DNA from: Tetradesmus obliquus
Lineage: Eukaryota; Chlorophyta; Chlorophyceae; Sphaeropleales; Scenedesmaceae
DNA length: 64,000 nt
NCBI GenBank assembly: GCA_030272155.1
Contig: CP126200.1
Coordinates: forward strand, 5,406,001 to 5,470,000
Reading direction: 5' to 3'
Part shown: positions 12,412 to 20,280 of the stretch, piece after piece
Layout: each line of letters opens with the position of its first letter
Numbering within the stretch: position 1 is the first letter of the stretch
The notes under the pieces: model-generated
What the model saw: only the letters and a program-made list of their open reading frames with translations
Told to the model about the DNA's origin: nothing
The model's database searches: none
Position numbers and translations under genes: made by a program

Positions 12412-13198
12412 GTGCCTTGGCTCAGCACGTGCCTCCCCTCCCAGACTTGCTAGCTCACCCTATGATGCCGTTGGCTGTCTGCCCGTACGCAAAGGCGTAG
12501 CCCACAGCCCACCAGCATATGGCTGTGAGCATTGCATCCAGCAAGTTTTTGAGCAGGATGTTGCGCACATTCTTCGCCCGCCCGCTGCCTGTTTCAAGGG
12601 CAATGAAGCCCACTTGCATGAAGAACACAAGGAACCTGCAGGAAGGAAGGCCATGGCAGCAGAGACAGCAGTTGAACAAACAGAAAGCATGCAGCAAGGC
12701 CTGAATTGAATGCTGTGGGATTGCAAGTGCAGCAGTAGTTGCTGCTCCAGGCGTTGTAGTGTTGCCACACTGCTACAGACATGGCATGCATGCCCTGCTG
12801 CTGCTGGTGCAACTGCTTGGACCTTGGTTTGCCGTGACACTACTGGATTGCCAATTCCCTGTGGCCTAAACACAAGCTGTGCAAGGTTTCTGCTGGGACC
12901 CCTACCACAGCCCTGCCTGGGCTGTTGCTGCACCCCCCTGCCAGCCTGCCCATGCTATCAGGCGCTTGCCATGTCAGTGACCACGCTGCCGCGCACACGG
13001 TGCAGCCACCACGCCGCCCGAGCCCTTTGGCCAGCCCCGGCTGCACCGGAGGCAGCCACTTGACGACCCACACATTATTTGCTGCTGCTTGCTGCGCTGA
13101 CATGCTGCATAGCTTCTGCTGCCTGGCCCGGCCACGCACCCATTGAGGATAATCAGCGAACTCGCGATTGAAGAAGTAGCGTCATCAACTGGAGCCAT
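8953..13198 (-). CDS. AMT: Ammonium transporter (AMT/MEP/Rh family, AMT1-like)
   Basis: Eight exons encode 438 residues, the usual AMT size: 13140..13198, 12459..12635, 12054..12183, 11634..11778, 10710..10985, 10084..10229, 9559..9742 and 8953..9152. Every splice phase is consistent. Family landmarks appear in order: FLVFFMQVGFIALETGSGRA (helix M1), NILLKNLLDA, GYAFAYG, LDFAGGLAVHALGG (the conserved Asp and the first pore His), FGWFGFNSGS, the LSASSAGLASLAVACWW helix, GLVIVTGICGFVDPWAA, and IDDPLDSSAVHLVNG with the second pore His. About 11 hydrophobic helices are expected. It should conduct ammonium across the plasma membrane or an organelle envelope; no transit peptide is obvious. The short C-terminal tail contains QLTELAGIDNIDHGGPAY, resembling the regulatory tail of AMT1 proteins. 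Introns hold many copies of exon ends; the donor I chose for exon 4 (rev GCGCTAG|GTGGGT) is the only one giving an in-frame GG-LFGL junction. Confidence 0.93.
9752..9807. repeat. (CAG)n microsatellite in AMT intron
   Basis: An uninterrupted CAG run. On the AMT coding strand it is CTG and forms part of the pyrimidine-rich stretch before the exon 7 acceptor. Confidence 0.9.
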
Positions 13199-13808
13199 GT
13201 CTGGTCTCACGTGCAGCCAGCCACGAGGCACAGGCACAGGGACCCCCGTGGCACAACTGTAGCTTACTGGCGGTGCACCACACCACCTCAGCAGGTATCT
13301 AGCTTGATAAGCATGACTAAAATATGTTTTAATGTTCAGCAGTGCGTCGGATCAGAGTTTCCATGACAGGTCAAGCGGCGACAGCAGCCCTGAATCCTTG
13401 TCCGTACGCAGACCAGCATCAAACAAGACCCGCAACAGGAGCTTGCGTTTGGGTGAAGCGATCGCGAGCCGGTATCCTTGTGTAACACCCTCTCACTGGC
13501 ATTTATCAACCAGAGCACGTGCAACAAGTATCGCTGCGCACCTTGATTCTAAAAGCTGGCACATGTTTTAGGTAGCTTGTTTGGTGTTTTCCTGCATAAT
13601 CTGGTCCCGTGGGGACCCACCAGACTGGGCCCTAGTGGGGCTCATGTTGGCGGGCTGGGCTTGCATGCAGTTGACAGAGGACCGTCCATGGCGTGCTAGA
13701 TTCCAGTTGGTTTGTATTAAAGGCCTGCTGTGACTGGGTGCTTATAGTGGTCCAGACCATGGCAGCTTAAGCCTAAGCTTTCGTCAGGCTGGCCCAGTGT
13801 AGACCCAG
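13199..13808. other. Left flank of the retrotransposon
   Basis: No gene is recognised. The AMT promoter should lie in the right-to-left reading of this stretch. The last five bases, CCCAG at 13804-13808, match the right flank of the element and are its target-site duplication. Confidence 0.5.
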
Positions 13809-14013
13809 TCTTGCGCTGGGTAAGCTGGGCTGGTGTAAGAATACTGGACTTGGGGACGAAGGCCCGTTAACATGGCCTGCCCTGCCTACGTACCAACGAA
13901 CATGTACCCTAAGACTCAGAGTAACATGCCCGAAGGATCAAAGTCCATCTACGTAGTTCTACTTAGACAGCACACTAGTTCATGGGGCTTCTAGAGTAGT
14001 GTTGCACGCAACA
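13809..14013 (-). repeat. 3' LTR of the Gypsy element
   Basis: 205 bp, identical to the 19518..19722 copy except for one transition. Directly preceded, in element orientation, by the polypurine tract. Confidence 0.95.
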
Positions 14014-14026
14014 CTCCTCCCCACCT
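14014..14026 (-). promoter_or_regulatory. Polypurine tract
   Basis: In element orientation AGGTGGGGAGGAG sits directly against the LTR start TGTTGCG. This is the expected site for second-strand priming. Confidence 0.85.
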
Positions 14027-14055
14027 AGTGGCTGACTCCTGGCAGCTAGATGCTA

Positions 14056-14772
14056 CTAGCTACACAATCTCCGTGAACGTGGCCCACGAACACGTCGGCG
14101 AGGGGCAGCACCAGCAGACGCTGCTGCTGTGCGACCGCCAAGCCCAGCCCAGTAGGCGTCAGTAGCTGTGGCAGTGACACCAACTGCATCACGCCACTCA
14201 TCGTTTTCAGGACCATAGCCCTTCCAACGAACAAGATACTGCGTAACTGAACGCCTACCAACTTTGACCTGCCGGTGCTTGAGCACCTGGTCAATCTCAA
14301 ACCACTCTCCACTTTCGCCATCATCAAACTCTAGTGGAGGTGGGGGCGGCTGCTCTCTGCCGTCCGATTTATACTCAAGCAGTAACCCAACATGAAACAC
14401 ATTGTGGCACCGCATGCTGGCAGGAAGGTCCAGGCGATATGTAACCGGACTGAGAACTTCTGCCACTCTGAAGGGACCAATGTACTTAGGCAAGAGTTTG
14501 TTAACGCCAGGCGTTTTAAGAACAATATTTCTTGCACTAAGCAACACTTGATCGCCTACTGAGAAGATAGCCTCACGGCGAGAGGGGTTGTAAATCCGCT
14601 CAGCACGCTTGCGTGCTGCCTCAAGCCGCGCCTTTGCCTTAGCGACAATTTCTTGCATTCTCGACGCAAACTCACTCGCGGGAGTGACCGTCCGTGCTTG
14701 CGTGCGGACTGCTCCTGGCAGGCGTGGGTGCAGACCGTAGTTCAGTAAGAACTGGGGAAAACGGGGTCTCAC
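14056..14772 (-). CDS. Gypsy Pol C-terminal part (integrase tail and chromodomain), out of frame with upstream Pol
   Basis: An open frame of about 238 residues overlaps the end of the main Pol frame and lies in a different frame. It continues the integrase C-terminal region (FLLNYGLHPRLPG, SVGDQVLLSARNI, LPKYIGPFRV, VTYRLDLP) and then a chromodomain: FEIDQVLKHRQVKV followed by QYLVRWKGYGPENDEW. Chromodomains at this position mark the chromovirus branch and are known to steer integration toward chromatin marks. The shift from the upstream frame occurs near 14750-14765, at a TTTTCCCC run. The methionine near 14770 is not a likely natural start; I read this as one original Pol broken by an indel. 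Confidence 0.85.
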   Translation of the reverse strand: MRPRFPQFLLNYGLHPRLPGAVRTQARTVTPASEFASRMQEIVAKAKARLEAARKRAERIYNPSRREAIFSVGDQVLLSARNIVLKTPGVNKLLPKYIGPFRVAEVLSPVTYRLDLPASMRCHNVFHVGLLLEYKSDGREQPPPPPLEFDDGESGEWFEIDQVLKHRQVKVGRRSVTQYLVRWKGYGPENDEWRDAVGVTATATDAYWAGLGGRTAAASAGAAPRRRVRGPRSRRLCS

Positions 14773-17700
14773 CTACCGCCTCGTGAACTGAGTTGTTGTA
14801 AGCAAACTCAGCCAGAGGGAGCCAATCATCCCAATCATCTTGAACTGGATTGACGTAGTGCCGTAGGTACTCCTCAAGCACTCGATTAACTCTCTCTGTT
14901 TGACCATCTGTCTGCGGGTGGAAGGCAGTGCTCATCTTGTGCCTGACACCTGTCAGCTGCATGAGAGACGACCAGAACTCACTACGGAAGCGAGTATCGC
15001 GATCGCTCACAATGCTAGCTGGCCAACCATGATACCGGAAGACATGGTCTCTGAACAGTTTTGCTGCTCCGACAGCATCAACTGTTTTTGTGCACGCCGC
15101 GAAGTGCACCATCTTTGTGAGTCTGTCACACATCACCATTATCGAATCATTACCGGCTGGAGTAGTCGGCAGACCCGTAATGAAATCCATGGACACCTCA
15201 CTCCATGGGGCTGCAGGCACCGCTAATGGCTGCAACTTCCCAATGGGTTTCTTGCCTTGAACTTTATTGCGTTGGCAGGAAGCACACGTGGTGACATATG
15301 ATGTCACTGAGCCACGCATACCTGGCCACCAATACAATCTTTGCACAGCCGCCAGCGTTTTTGTCACTCCTTTGTGACCGCTGTAGGGTGTGTCATGTAA
15401 CTCTGAGATGCAGCGCCGCTGCAGCTCTGCAGTAGGCACATACACCTGTTGCTGACGGCACCACAGACCATCTTCTGTATGCCGCAAACCAAAACGAACA
15501 ACCGCTTGTTCAAGCCCTTGCTGTTCACTACTGTAAACTGCTTGCAAAGCCTCGCGTATGTCCGTTGCGATCTGCTCGACGGCGGGACGAGTTGCGCGCG
15601 TGTCTACTGCGTCAGCCTTACTTGCAGGTACAGTGCTCTGAGCTGTCTTAGCAGGGGCAGTCCGTGACTGACCTTGTTTCTTCTTCCTGCTAAGCCTAGG
15701 GGATTCAGGAGGGGAAAAGGACCTGGCCAAGGACCTCTTTCTCTTACTGCGCCTAGGGGCACCCTCCTCAGCAATAGCTGCTAGGTACTCGAGTACAGTT
15801 TCTGAGGCCGGGACGCTACCCGCCCAACTGCCAGTTCCGGAACCTCCCACCTCAGCGTGCGCTACACGGCTTAAGGGGTCGGCGGCATTCAGCCGTCCTG
15901 CTCTGTACTCCCAAGAGTAGTCAAAGCGCTCCAAGAACTGTGACCATCGCACTTGCCGTGGAAGCAACTGTGCTTTGGATCTTAGATACTTCAATGGCTC
16001 ATGATCACTGAGGATCTTTACATGCGAGCCATCTACATAACAGCGCCAAACAGTGAGTGCATGCATCACTGCTAGCAGCTCTTTTTCTGGTGTGTGGTAA
16101 CTGACCTCGGCTGGGGTCAACTTCCGACTTTCGAAGGCGATAGGCCTTCCTTCTTGCATCAGAATTGCACCCAAGGTGTAATCTGAGGCATCGGCTATCA
16201 ACTCAAATGGCTGTGTGAAATCTGGCATTTTCAGAACTGGCGCTGATGAAAGCTTGTCTTTCAACAGCTGAAAAGCCTTATCACACGTAGCTGTCCACTG
16301 CCACGGAACATCCTTCCGTGTGAGAGCATGCAGTGGTCTTGCTATTGTGCCGTATGCATGCACAAAGCGTCTGAAATAATTTGACAGGCCTAAGAAAGAT
16401 CTTAAGTCTGACAAGTTGGCAGGTTTGGGCCACTCCTGCACAATCTTGACTTTTCTTGGATCCACACGGATGCCTTCCTTGCTTACCATGTGTCCCAAGA
16501 ACTCTACCTCTGGAAGTGCAAAGTGACACTTCTTCAGCTGAGCATAGAACTTGTGTTGCTCTAGCCGCTGTAACACCATTCCTAGGTGTGTCTCGTGCTC
16601 TTCTGGAGTTTTACTGAAAATCAGTATGTCGTCCAGATAAACAAGCACAAACTTGCCAATCATATCTTGGAAAACTGTCTGCATTGTCCTGGCAAACACT
16701 GCTGGTGCGTTTGTCAGACCAAAGGGCATGACATTCCACTCATACAGGCCCATTGGGGTCCTGAATGCTGTCTTGTGCCTATCCTCCTCTTTGATGGGGA
16801 TTTGCCAATAACCTGCTGCTAGGTCAAGGCCTGAAAAGACACAAGCTCTATTTAGGGAATCTAGCAAATCGTCTATCCTTGGTAGGGGATAGCGATTCTT
16901 GATGGAGATGGTATTGAGGGCTCTGTAATCAATGCACCATCGCAAACCACCGCCTTTCTTTCTTGCAAACAAAACAGGTGCTCCAAAAGGGGAGGAAGAG
17001 GGCACTACCCATCCTTTCTCCAGGGCAAGGGTCAACTGCTTAACCAGCTCTTCCTTTTCAGGCTGTGATAGCCTGTATTGGTAACCAACTGGTGGCTGTT
17101 TACCTTGCTCAAACTCTATGGTCATGACAGGCAAACCTGGGCGATTAATTACACCATTAGGCAGCTCATCAAACACCCGTTTGTATTTGAAGAGGATCTG
17201 TTCAAGTCGCTTCTTTGGAATCAAGCAGTCATCACCAGCTGCTGATGACAAAGTGACTGCAGCAACTTGAACATCTGGCTCATCGACTTGCTTCACGAAC
17301 ACCATGAACATCTCTGTGCCCTTCTTGCGAGCAAGTCTTTTGAGCTGTAGAGCGGAAATACGTCCACTGACGACCTCCTCCCCACCTGGAGTGAACCCGA
17401 CGCGCGCATTGGATTGCAGCACCTCTACTGGAGCACTTTTGATCGTGATAGTCATCGACTTACGGCCAAAATCCAGGACAGCTGACCTACGCTGAAGCCA
17501 GTCCTGCCCCAACAGCACATCATATGTGCTATCGAGATTAAGCACCAGAAAAGTGCATACATCCTTAGCACCCTGTAGCTCAAGGCGTGCTTGACACGTT
17601 CCGAGCACTCGAACTGCTTGGCCATCGGCAAGCGCAACTGTGCGGGCTGCAGGAGTCACAGCAAGCCCCGCTCTTTGCGCAAAGTGCGCAGCAACGCAGC

Positions 17701-18451
17701 TGTGCGTAGCTCCTGAATCCACAGTAAACCGCGCTTGCTCACCAGCTAGCTCACCCGTGAAGCGCAGTGATGACACTCCTTCACTGTCTATCGTAACCGA
17801 TGGCTCTTTGTCTGAATCGTTTTTAACTAAACGACCAGCTGCTAGCGTAGCAGGTGGATCATACCACACTTGCACTGCAGTGGGAATTCCTGGCTGTGGC
17901 TTGCAGCCAGTCACTGCTGTGTACAGGCGTGTACCCATCCTGTACGATTTGAGTAACTTCATACCTTGCAGCGCTGGTTTTATCTGTTCCATTAGCTGCC
18001 GGTATTTTGGTACAACCAGAACTGCACTAGTAGTTGCTGGCTGACTGCTCTTACACTGCAGGTAATGCTGCAAGTAAGTAGTGAACTGTTCCTGTGGGGG
18101 GTCCAACCACACATGATGGCCAGCACAATTGTACTGCAGGAATGCCTTAGTGCTTGCTGAGCACCACTCTGCTGCTAGAGCATGCTGGACGCTGCCGGCA
18201 CATGCATCTAACGTAACTGTTTTGCCGGTCAAACCTGATAGCTTGGCAAACGCTGTTGCATCAAACCTACAGGCTGACCTGTCAAATGCAGCAACAGGCA
18301 CTGTCCAACGTGCACTGCTCACAGTATCTTGCTGCGAACCAGTCGGTAACACCTCCTGAACAGTGGGACCCTTCTGCTCAGTCAAAATGACATTATCTGT
18401 TACACCACTGCTGCTCCCATGCTGAAGAACAACAGCAGGCCCAGTTGGCAT
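14672..18451 (-). CDS. Gypsy Pol: protease, reverse transcriptase, RNase H, integrase
   Basis: An open frame of 1259 residues that extends upstream without a stop to the Gag amber codon at 18545-18547, in Gag's frame. Domains in order: an unusual N-terminal module with LDACAGSVQHALAAEW and WLDPPQEQF (roughly residues 80-190); aspartic protease DSGATHS near 245; reverse transcriptase with RWCIDYRALN and the catalytic YLDDILIFS near 610; RNase H with FELIADASDYTLGAIL; integrase HHCC zinc region (HDTPYSGHKG, then CASCQRNK); and the integrase core with VSMDFITGLP, IVSDRDTRF and a Glu in QTERVNRVLEEYL. It copies and integrates the element. The frame leaves the integrase near 14765 and ends in unrelated residues, so the chromodomain is detached in this copy. 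Confidence 0.95.
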   Translation of the reverse strand: MPTGPAVVLQHGSSSGVTDNVILTEQKGPTVQEVLPTGSQQDTVSSARWTVPVAAFDRSACRFDATAFAKLSGLTGKTVTLDACAGSVQHALAAEWCSASTKAFLQYNCAGHHVWLDPPQEQFTTYLQHYLQCKSSQPATTSAVLVVPKYRQLMEQIKPALQGMKLLKSYRMGTRLYTAVTGCKPQPGIPTAVQVWYDPPATLAAGRLVKNDSDKEPSVTIDSEGVSSLRFTGELAGEQARFTVDSGATHSCVAAHFAQRAGLAVTPAARTVALADGQAVRVLGTCQARLELQGAKDVCTFLVLNLDSTYDVLLGQDWLQRRSAVLDFGRKSMTITIKSAPVEVLQSNARVGFTPGGEEVVSGRISALQLKRLARKKGTEMFMVFVKQVDEPDVQVAAVTLSSAAGDDCLIPKKRLEQILFKYKRVFDELPNGVINRPGLPVMTIEFEQGKQPPVGYQYRLSQPEKEELVKQLTLALEKGWVVPSSSPFGAPVLFARKKGGGLRWCIDYRALNTISIKNRYPLPRIDDLLDSLNRACVFSGLDLAAGYWQIPIKEEDRHKTAFRTPMGLYEWNVMPFGLTNAPAVFARTMQTVFQDMIGKFVLVYLDDILIFSKTPEEHETHLGMVLQRLEQHKFYAQLKKCHFALPEVEFLGHMVSKEGIRVDPRKVKIVQEWPKPANLSDLRSFLGLSNYFRRFVHAYGTIARPLHALTRKDVPWQWTATCDKAFQLLKDKLSSAPVLKMPDFTQPFELIADASDYTLGAILMQEGRPIAFESRKLTPAEVSYHTPEKELLAVMHALTVWRCYVDGSHVKILSDHEPLKYLRSKAQLLPRQVRWSQFLERFDYSWEYRAGRLNAADPLSRVAHAEVGGSGTGSWAGSVPASETVLEYLAAIAEEGAPRRSKRKRSLARSFSPPESPRLSRKKKQGQSRTAPAKTAQSTVPASKADAVDTRATRPAVEQIATDIREALQAVYSSEQQGLEQAVVRFGLRHTEDGLWCRQQQVYVPTAELQRRCISELHDTPYSGHKGVTKTLAAVQRLYWWPGMRGSVTSYVTTCASCQRNKVQGKKPIGKLQPLAVPAAPWSEVSMDFITGLPTTPAGNDSIMVMCDRLTKMVHFAACTKTVDAVGAAKLFRDHVFRYHGWPASIVSDRDTRFRSEFWSSLMQLTGVRHKMSTAFHPQTDGQTERVNRVLEEYLRHYVNPVQDDWDDWLPLAEFAYNNSVHEAVGETPFSPVLTELRSAPTPARSSPHASTDGHSRE

Positions 18452-18544
18452 AGCAATCGCTGCACCAACTGCTACACACGCAACTGGTAAACAGAAATCG
18501 CCACTTGCAGCGTCACCGCTGCTGCTGACTGGCCCCTGGCCACC

Positions 18545-18547
18545 CTA
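18545..18547 (-). promoter_or_regulatory. In-frame amber codon between Gag and Pol (candidate read-through site)
   Basis: Gag and Pol are in the same frame, and the only stop between them is this TAG. The element-strand context is GACTAGGGTGGCCAGGGG. The 31 codons from here to the first Pol methionine at 18451 are open. The context resembles the known gammaretroviral gag-pol amber read-through site (Asp, stop, Gly-Gly-Gln-Gly). Confidence 0.6.
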
Positions 18548-19366
18548 GTCACTTTCACCGAAGCCTGGGGGCACTGCATTTGCAGGCTGAACTGGGGCCT
18601 TGCAGGCCTTGTAGTCGTGCTTGTTGCTGCTGAAGCAGCGAGCACACATCTTATTGGTCTGCAGGTAGGCAAAGTGCTCCTTTGAGCGGCGTGGCGCCCA
18701 GCCTGGCTGGCTGGCGTTGCCGCGCTGCCCTGCAGCACCTGAGCCACCTAAGCTGCTGCCGCCTGCGCCGTTACTGGCGGCGCCGCTGCTGCCAGCGCCA
18801 CTGCTACCAGCACCGCCACTGCCCTGCTGGGGCTGGCGGTTGCCAGTCTTCTGCCTCTTGAATTTGTCCATGCGGCTGCCTGTCTCGCCGGCTGCCTGGC
18901 TGACAATGTTGAGGAAGCCTGACAGCATCTTCACCTGCTCCTGCAGTTGCTGCAGCTCTTCGACTGAGACAGCTAACTCGCCACGCAGGGTGTCGACCCG
19001 CGTGCCAGCAGCTGCTGTCTCATCCTTCTGCTGCTGCAGCTGCTCCTTGGCCTGCTCTAGCTCCTCTGCGCGCTCCACCAGCCGAGCTTGAGCCTCGCTG
19101 AGCTCTTGCCGCAGCTGCTGGAAGCTCTCCCAGAGCTCATTGTGGTCGCGCGTGACAATGCCCGCAGTCTGCTCTGCGAGCTTCAGCTCAGCTTTAGCTG
19201 CTTTTACTTCGCTTTGCAGCGCTGAGAAAGCAGTGCGGATCTCTTTGGTCCTGCCCTGCCCGAGGAGCTTGGCAATGCGAACTGTTGAGGGCACAGCCTC
19301 CTCATCATCTCCTTCCTCGGAGGACAGGAGCCGTTCCTCCCGTTCCTCAACCTCGTGCTCAGCCAT
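18545..19366 (-). CDS. Gypsy Gag-like protein with coiled coil and zinc knuckle
   Basis: 273 residues starting MAEHEVEEREERLL. Residues about 30-160 are rich in Glu, Gln, Leu and Lys in heptad-like order and are probably coiled coil. A Gly/Ser/Ala-rich linker follows at about 175-215. Near the C terminus is CARCFSSNKHDYKAC, a C-x2-C-x5-H-x4-C knuckle, one residue longer in the middle than the usual CCHC. I cannot see the usual retrotransposon capsid domain, which would normally precede the knuckle. It ends in GESD before the amber codon. Position right after the 5' LTR supports a Gag role, presumably packaging RNA. Confidence 0.8.
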   Translation of the reverse strand: MAEHEVEEREERLLSSEEGDDEEAVPSTVRIAKLLGQGRTKEIRTAFSALQSEVKAAKAELKLAEQTAGIVTRDHNELWESFQQLRQELSEAQARLVERAEELEQAKEQLQQQKDETAAAGTRVDTLRGELAVSVEELQQLQEQVKMLSGFLNIVSQAAGETGSRMDKFKRQKTGNRQPQQGSGGAGSSGAGSSGAASNGAGGSSLGGSGAAGQRGNASQPGWAPRRSKEHFAYLQTNKMCARCFSSNKHDYKACKAPVQPANAVPPGFGESD

Positions 19367-19500
19367 GGCGCGCTGGCCTGACTGAAAACTTTAAAAACTC
19401 AACACACGTTCCCTTAGGGGCTTTGTGTGTACTGTATGCACTTCGCTGAGTGCGGTTGTTGAGTACGTAGTAGTACGTGCGGACTTTTTAGTCCAGGAAA

Positions 19501-19516
19501 GCTTTCTCAGCTACCA
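19501..19516 (-). promoter_or_regulatory. Primer-binding site
   Basis: One base after the LTR end, the element strand reads TGGTAGCTGAGAAAGC. A tRNA ending CUCAGCUACCA would pair with the first 11 bases. The implied A1-U72 pair is a hallmark of initiator tRNA-Met, a common primer for this group; the tRNA identity is inferred. Confidence 0.7.
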
Positions 19517-19517
19517 G

Positions 19518-19722
19518 TCTTGCGCTGGGTAAGCTGGGCTGGTGTAAGAATACTGGACTTGGGGACGAAGGCCCGTTAACATGGCCTGCCCTGCCTACGT
19601 ACCAACGAACATGTACCCTAAGACTCAGAGTAACATGCCCGAAGGACCAAAGTCCATCTACGTAGTTCTACTTAGACAGCACACTAGTTCATGGGGCTTC
19701 TAGAGTAGTGTTGCACGCAACA
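19518..19722 (-). repeat. 5' LTR of the Gypsy element
   Basis: 205 bp, one base different from the 3' LTR. It presumably contains the element promoter; I could not pick out a clear TATA box. Confidence 0.95.
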
Positions 19723-20086
19723 CCCAGCCTGGCAGCCTGCCAGACAGTCTGCGATTCAGAACCGTCCTCAAAAATTGCCACTCCAGCGCAGACAGGCGTC
19801 TGCAGGTCAGGCACGGACCATGCAGACACGCATACATCCAGTATATGTGAACGAGGGGTCTATTTTCTCAAGCAGTCCATGGCCAGCTGGCTCCTGCAGG
19901 AGCCTCCTGAGGTGTCATCTGGATGGCAGCAGGTGGCGGTGTCCAGGCTCACTGCAGTGCACCAAACGCAGCAAACCAACAAAAGTATCCTTTGCAGCAC
20001 GACCACTCGACTGGAAATAGGAAAGCAAGTGCTTGTCACTCAACAGGGCTTATGTCTTCCATGGGTTGCTCTCGTGTGTAGACCGA

Positions 20087-20280
20087 TCAGACCGAGACAC
20101 CCTGATCATTATCTCCCTTCAATGAGTTGCGTGGTGTTAAATCTACGTCTAAATTTGTCTTGACATAGTTGAATAGCTTGGGATGCACGCGTTCAAAGCG
20201 GGCCTGAGAGGGGTCACCCCGACACACTCGGCACGACCAGGCGTCAGCGCTTGGAAACCTGTACTTGCATCGAAAACATG
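20087..20280 (-). CDS. Possible C-terminal exon with a Cys-pair zinc motif, unknown
   Basis: A 64-codon open segment that follows an acceptor-like ACAAATAG and ends in TGA. It reads CFRCKYRFPSADAWSCRVCR then VHPKLFNYVKTNLDVDLT. The C-x2-C...W-x-C-x2-C arrangement looks like a small zinc ribbon. It is antisense to the putative first exon of the plus-strand gene at 20183, so at most one reading is likely to be right here. I found no upstream exons for it. Confidence 0.3.

Larger units (their letters stand above)
13809..19722 (-). mobile_element. Ty3/Gypsy LTR retrotransposon with chromodomain (chromovirus-like), 5.9 kb
   Basis: The element lies on the minus strand. LTRs of 205 bp are at 19518..19722 (5' LTR) and 13809..14013 (3' LTR) and differ at a single base, near 13937/19646. 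The target duplication CCCAG is at 13804-13808 and 19723-19727. In element orientation the LTR begins TGTTGCGTGCAACAC and ends CAGCGCAAGA. A primer-binding site follows the 5' LTR after one base, and a polypurine tract abuts the 3' LTR. Gag, then protease, reverse transcriptase, RNase H and integrase in Gypsy order, then a chromodomain, lie between. The near-identical LTRs point to a recent insertion. A frameshift inside the integrase C-terminal region breaks the Pol frame in this copy, so it is probably not autonomous as it stands. Confidence 0.96.
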
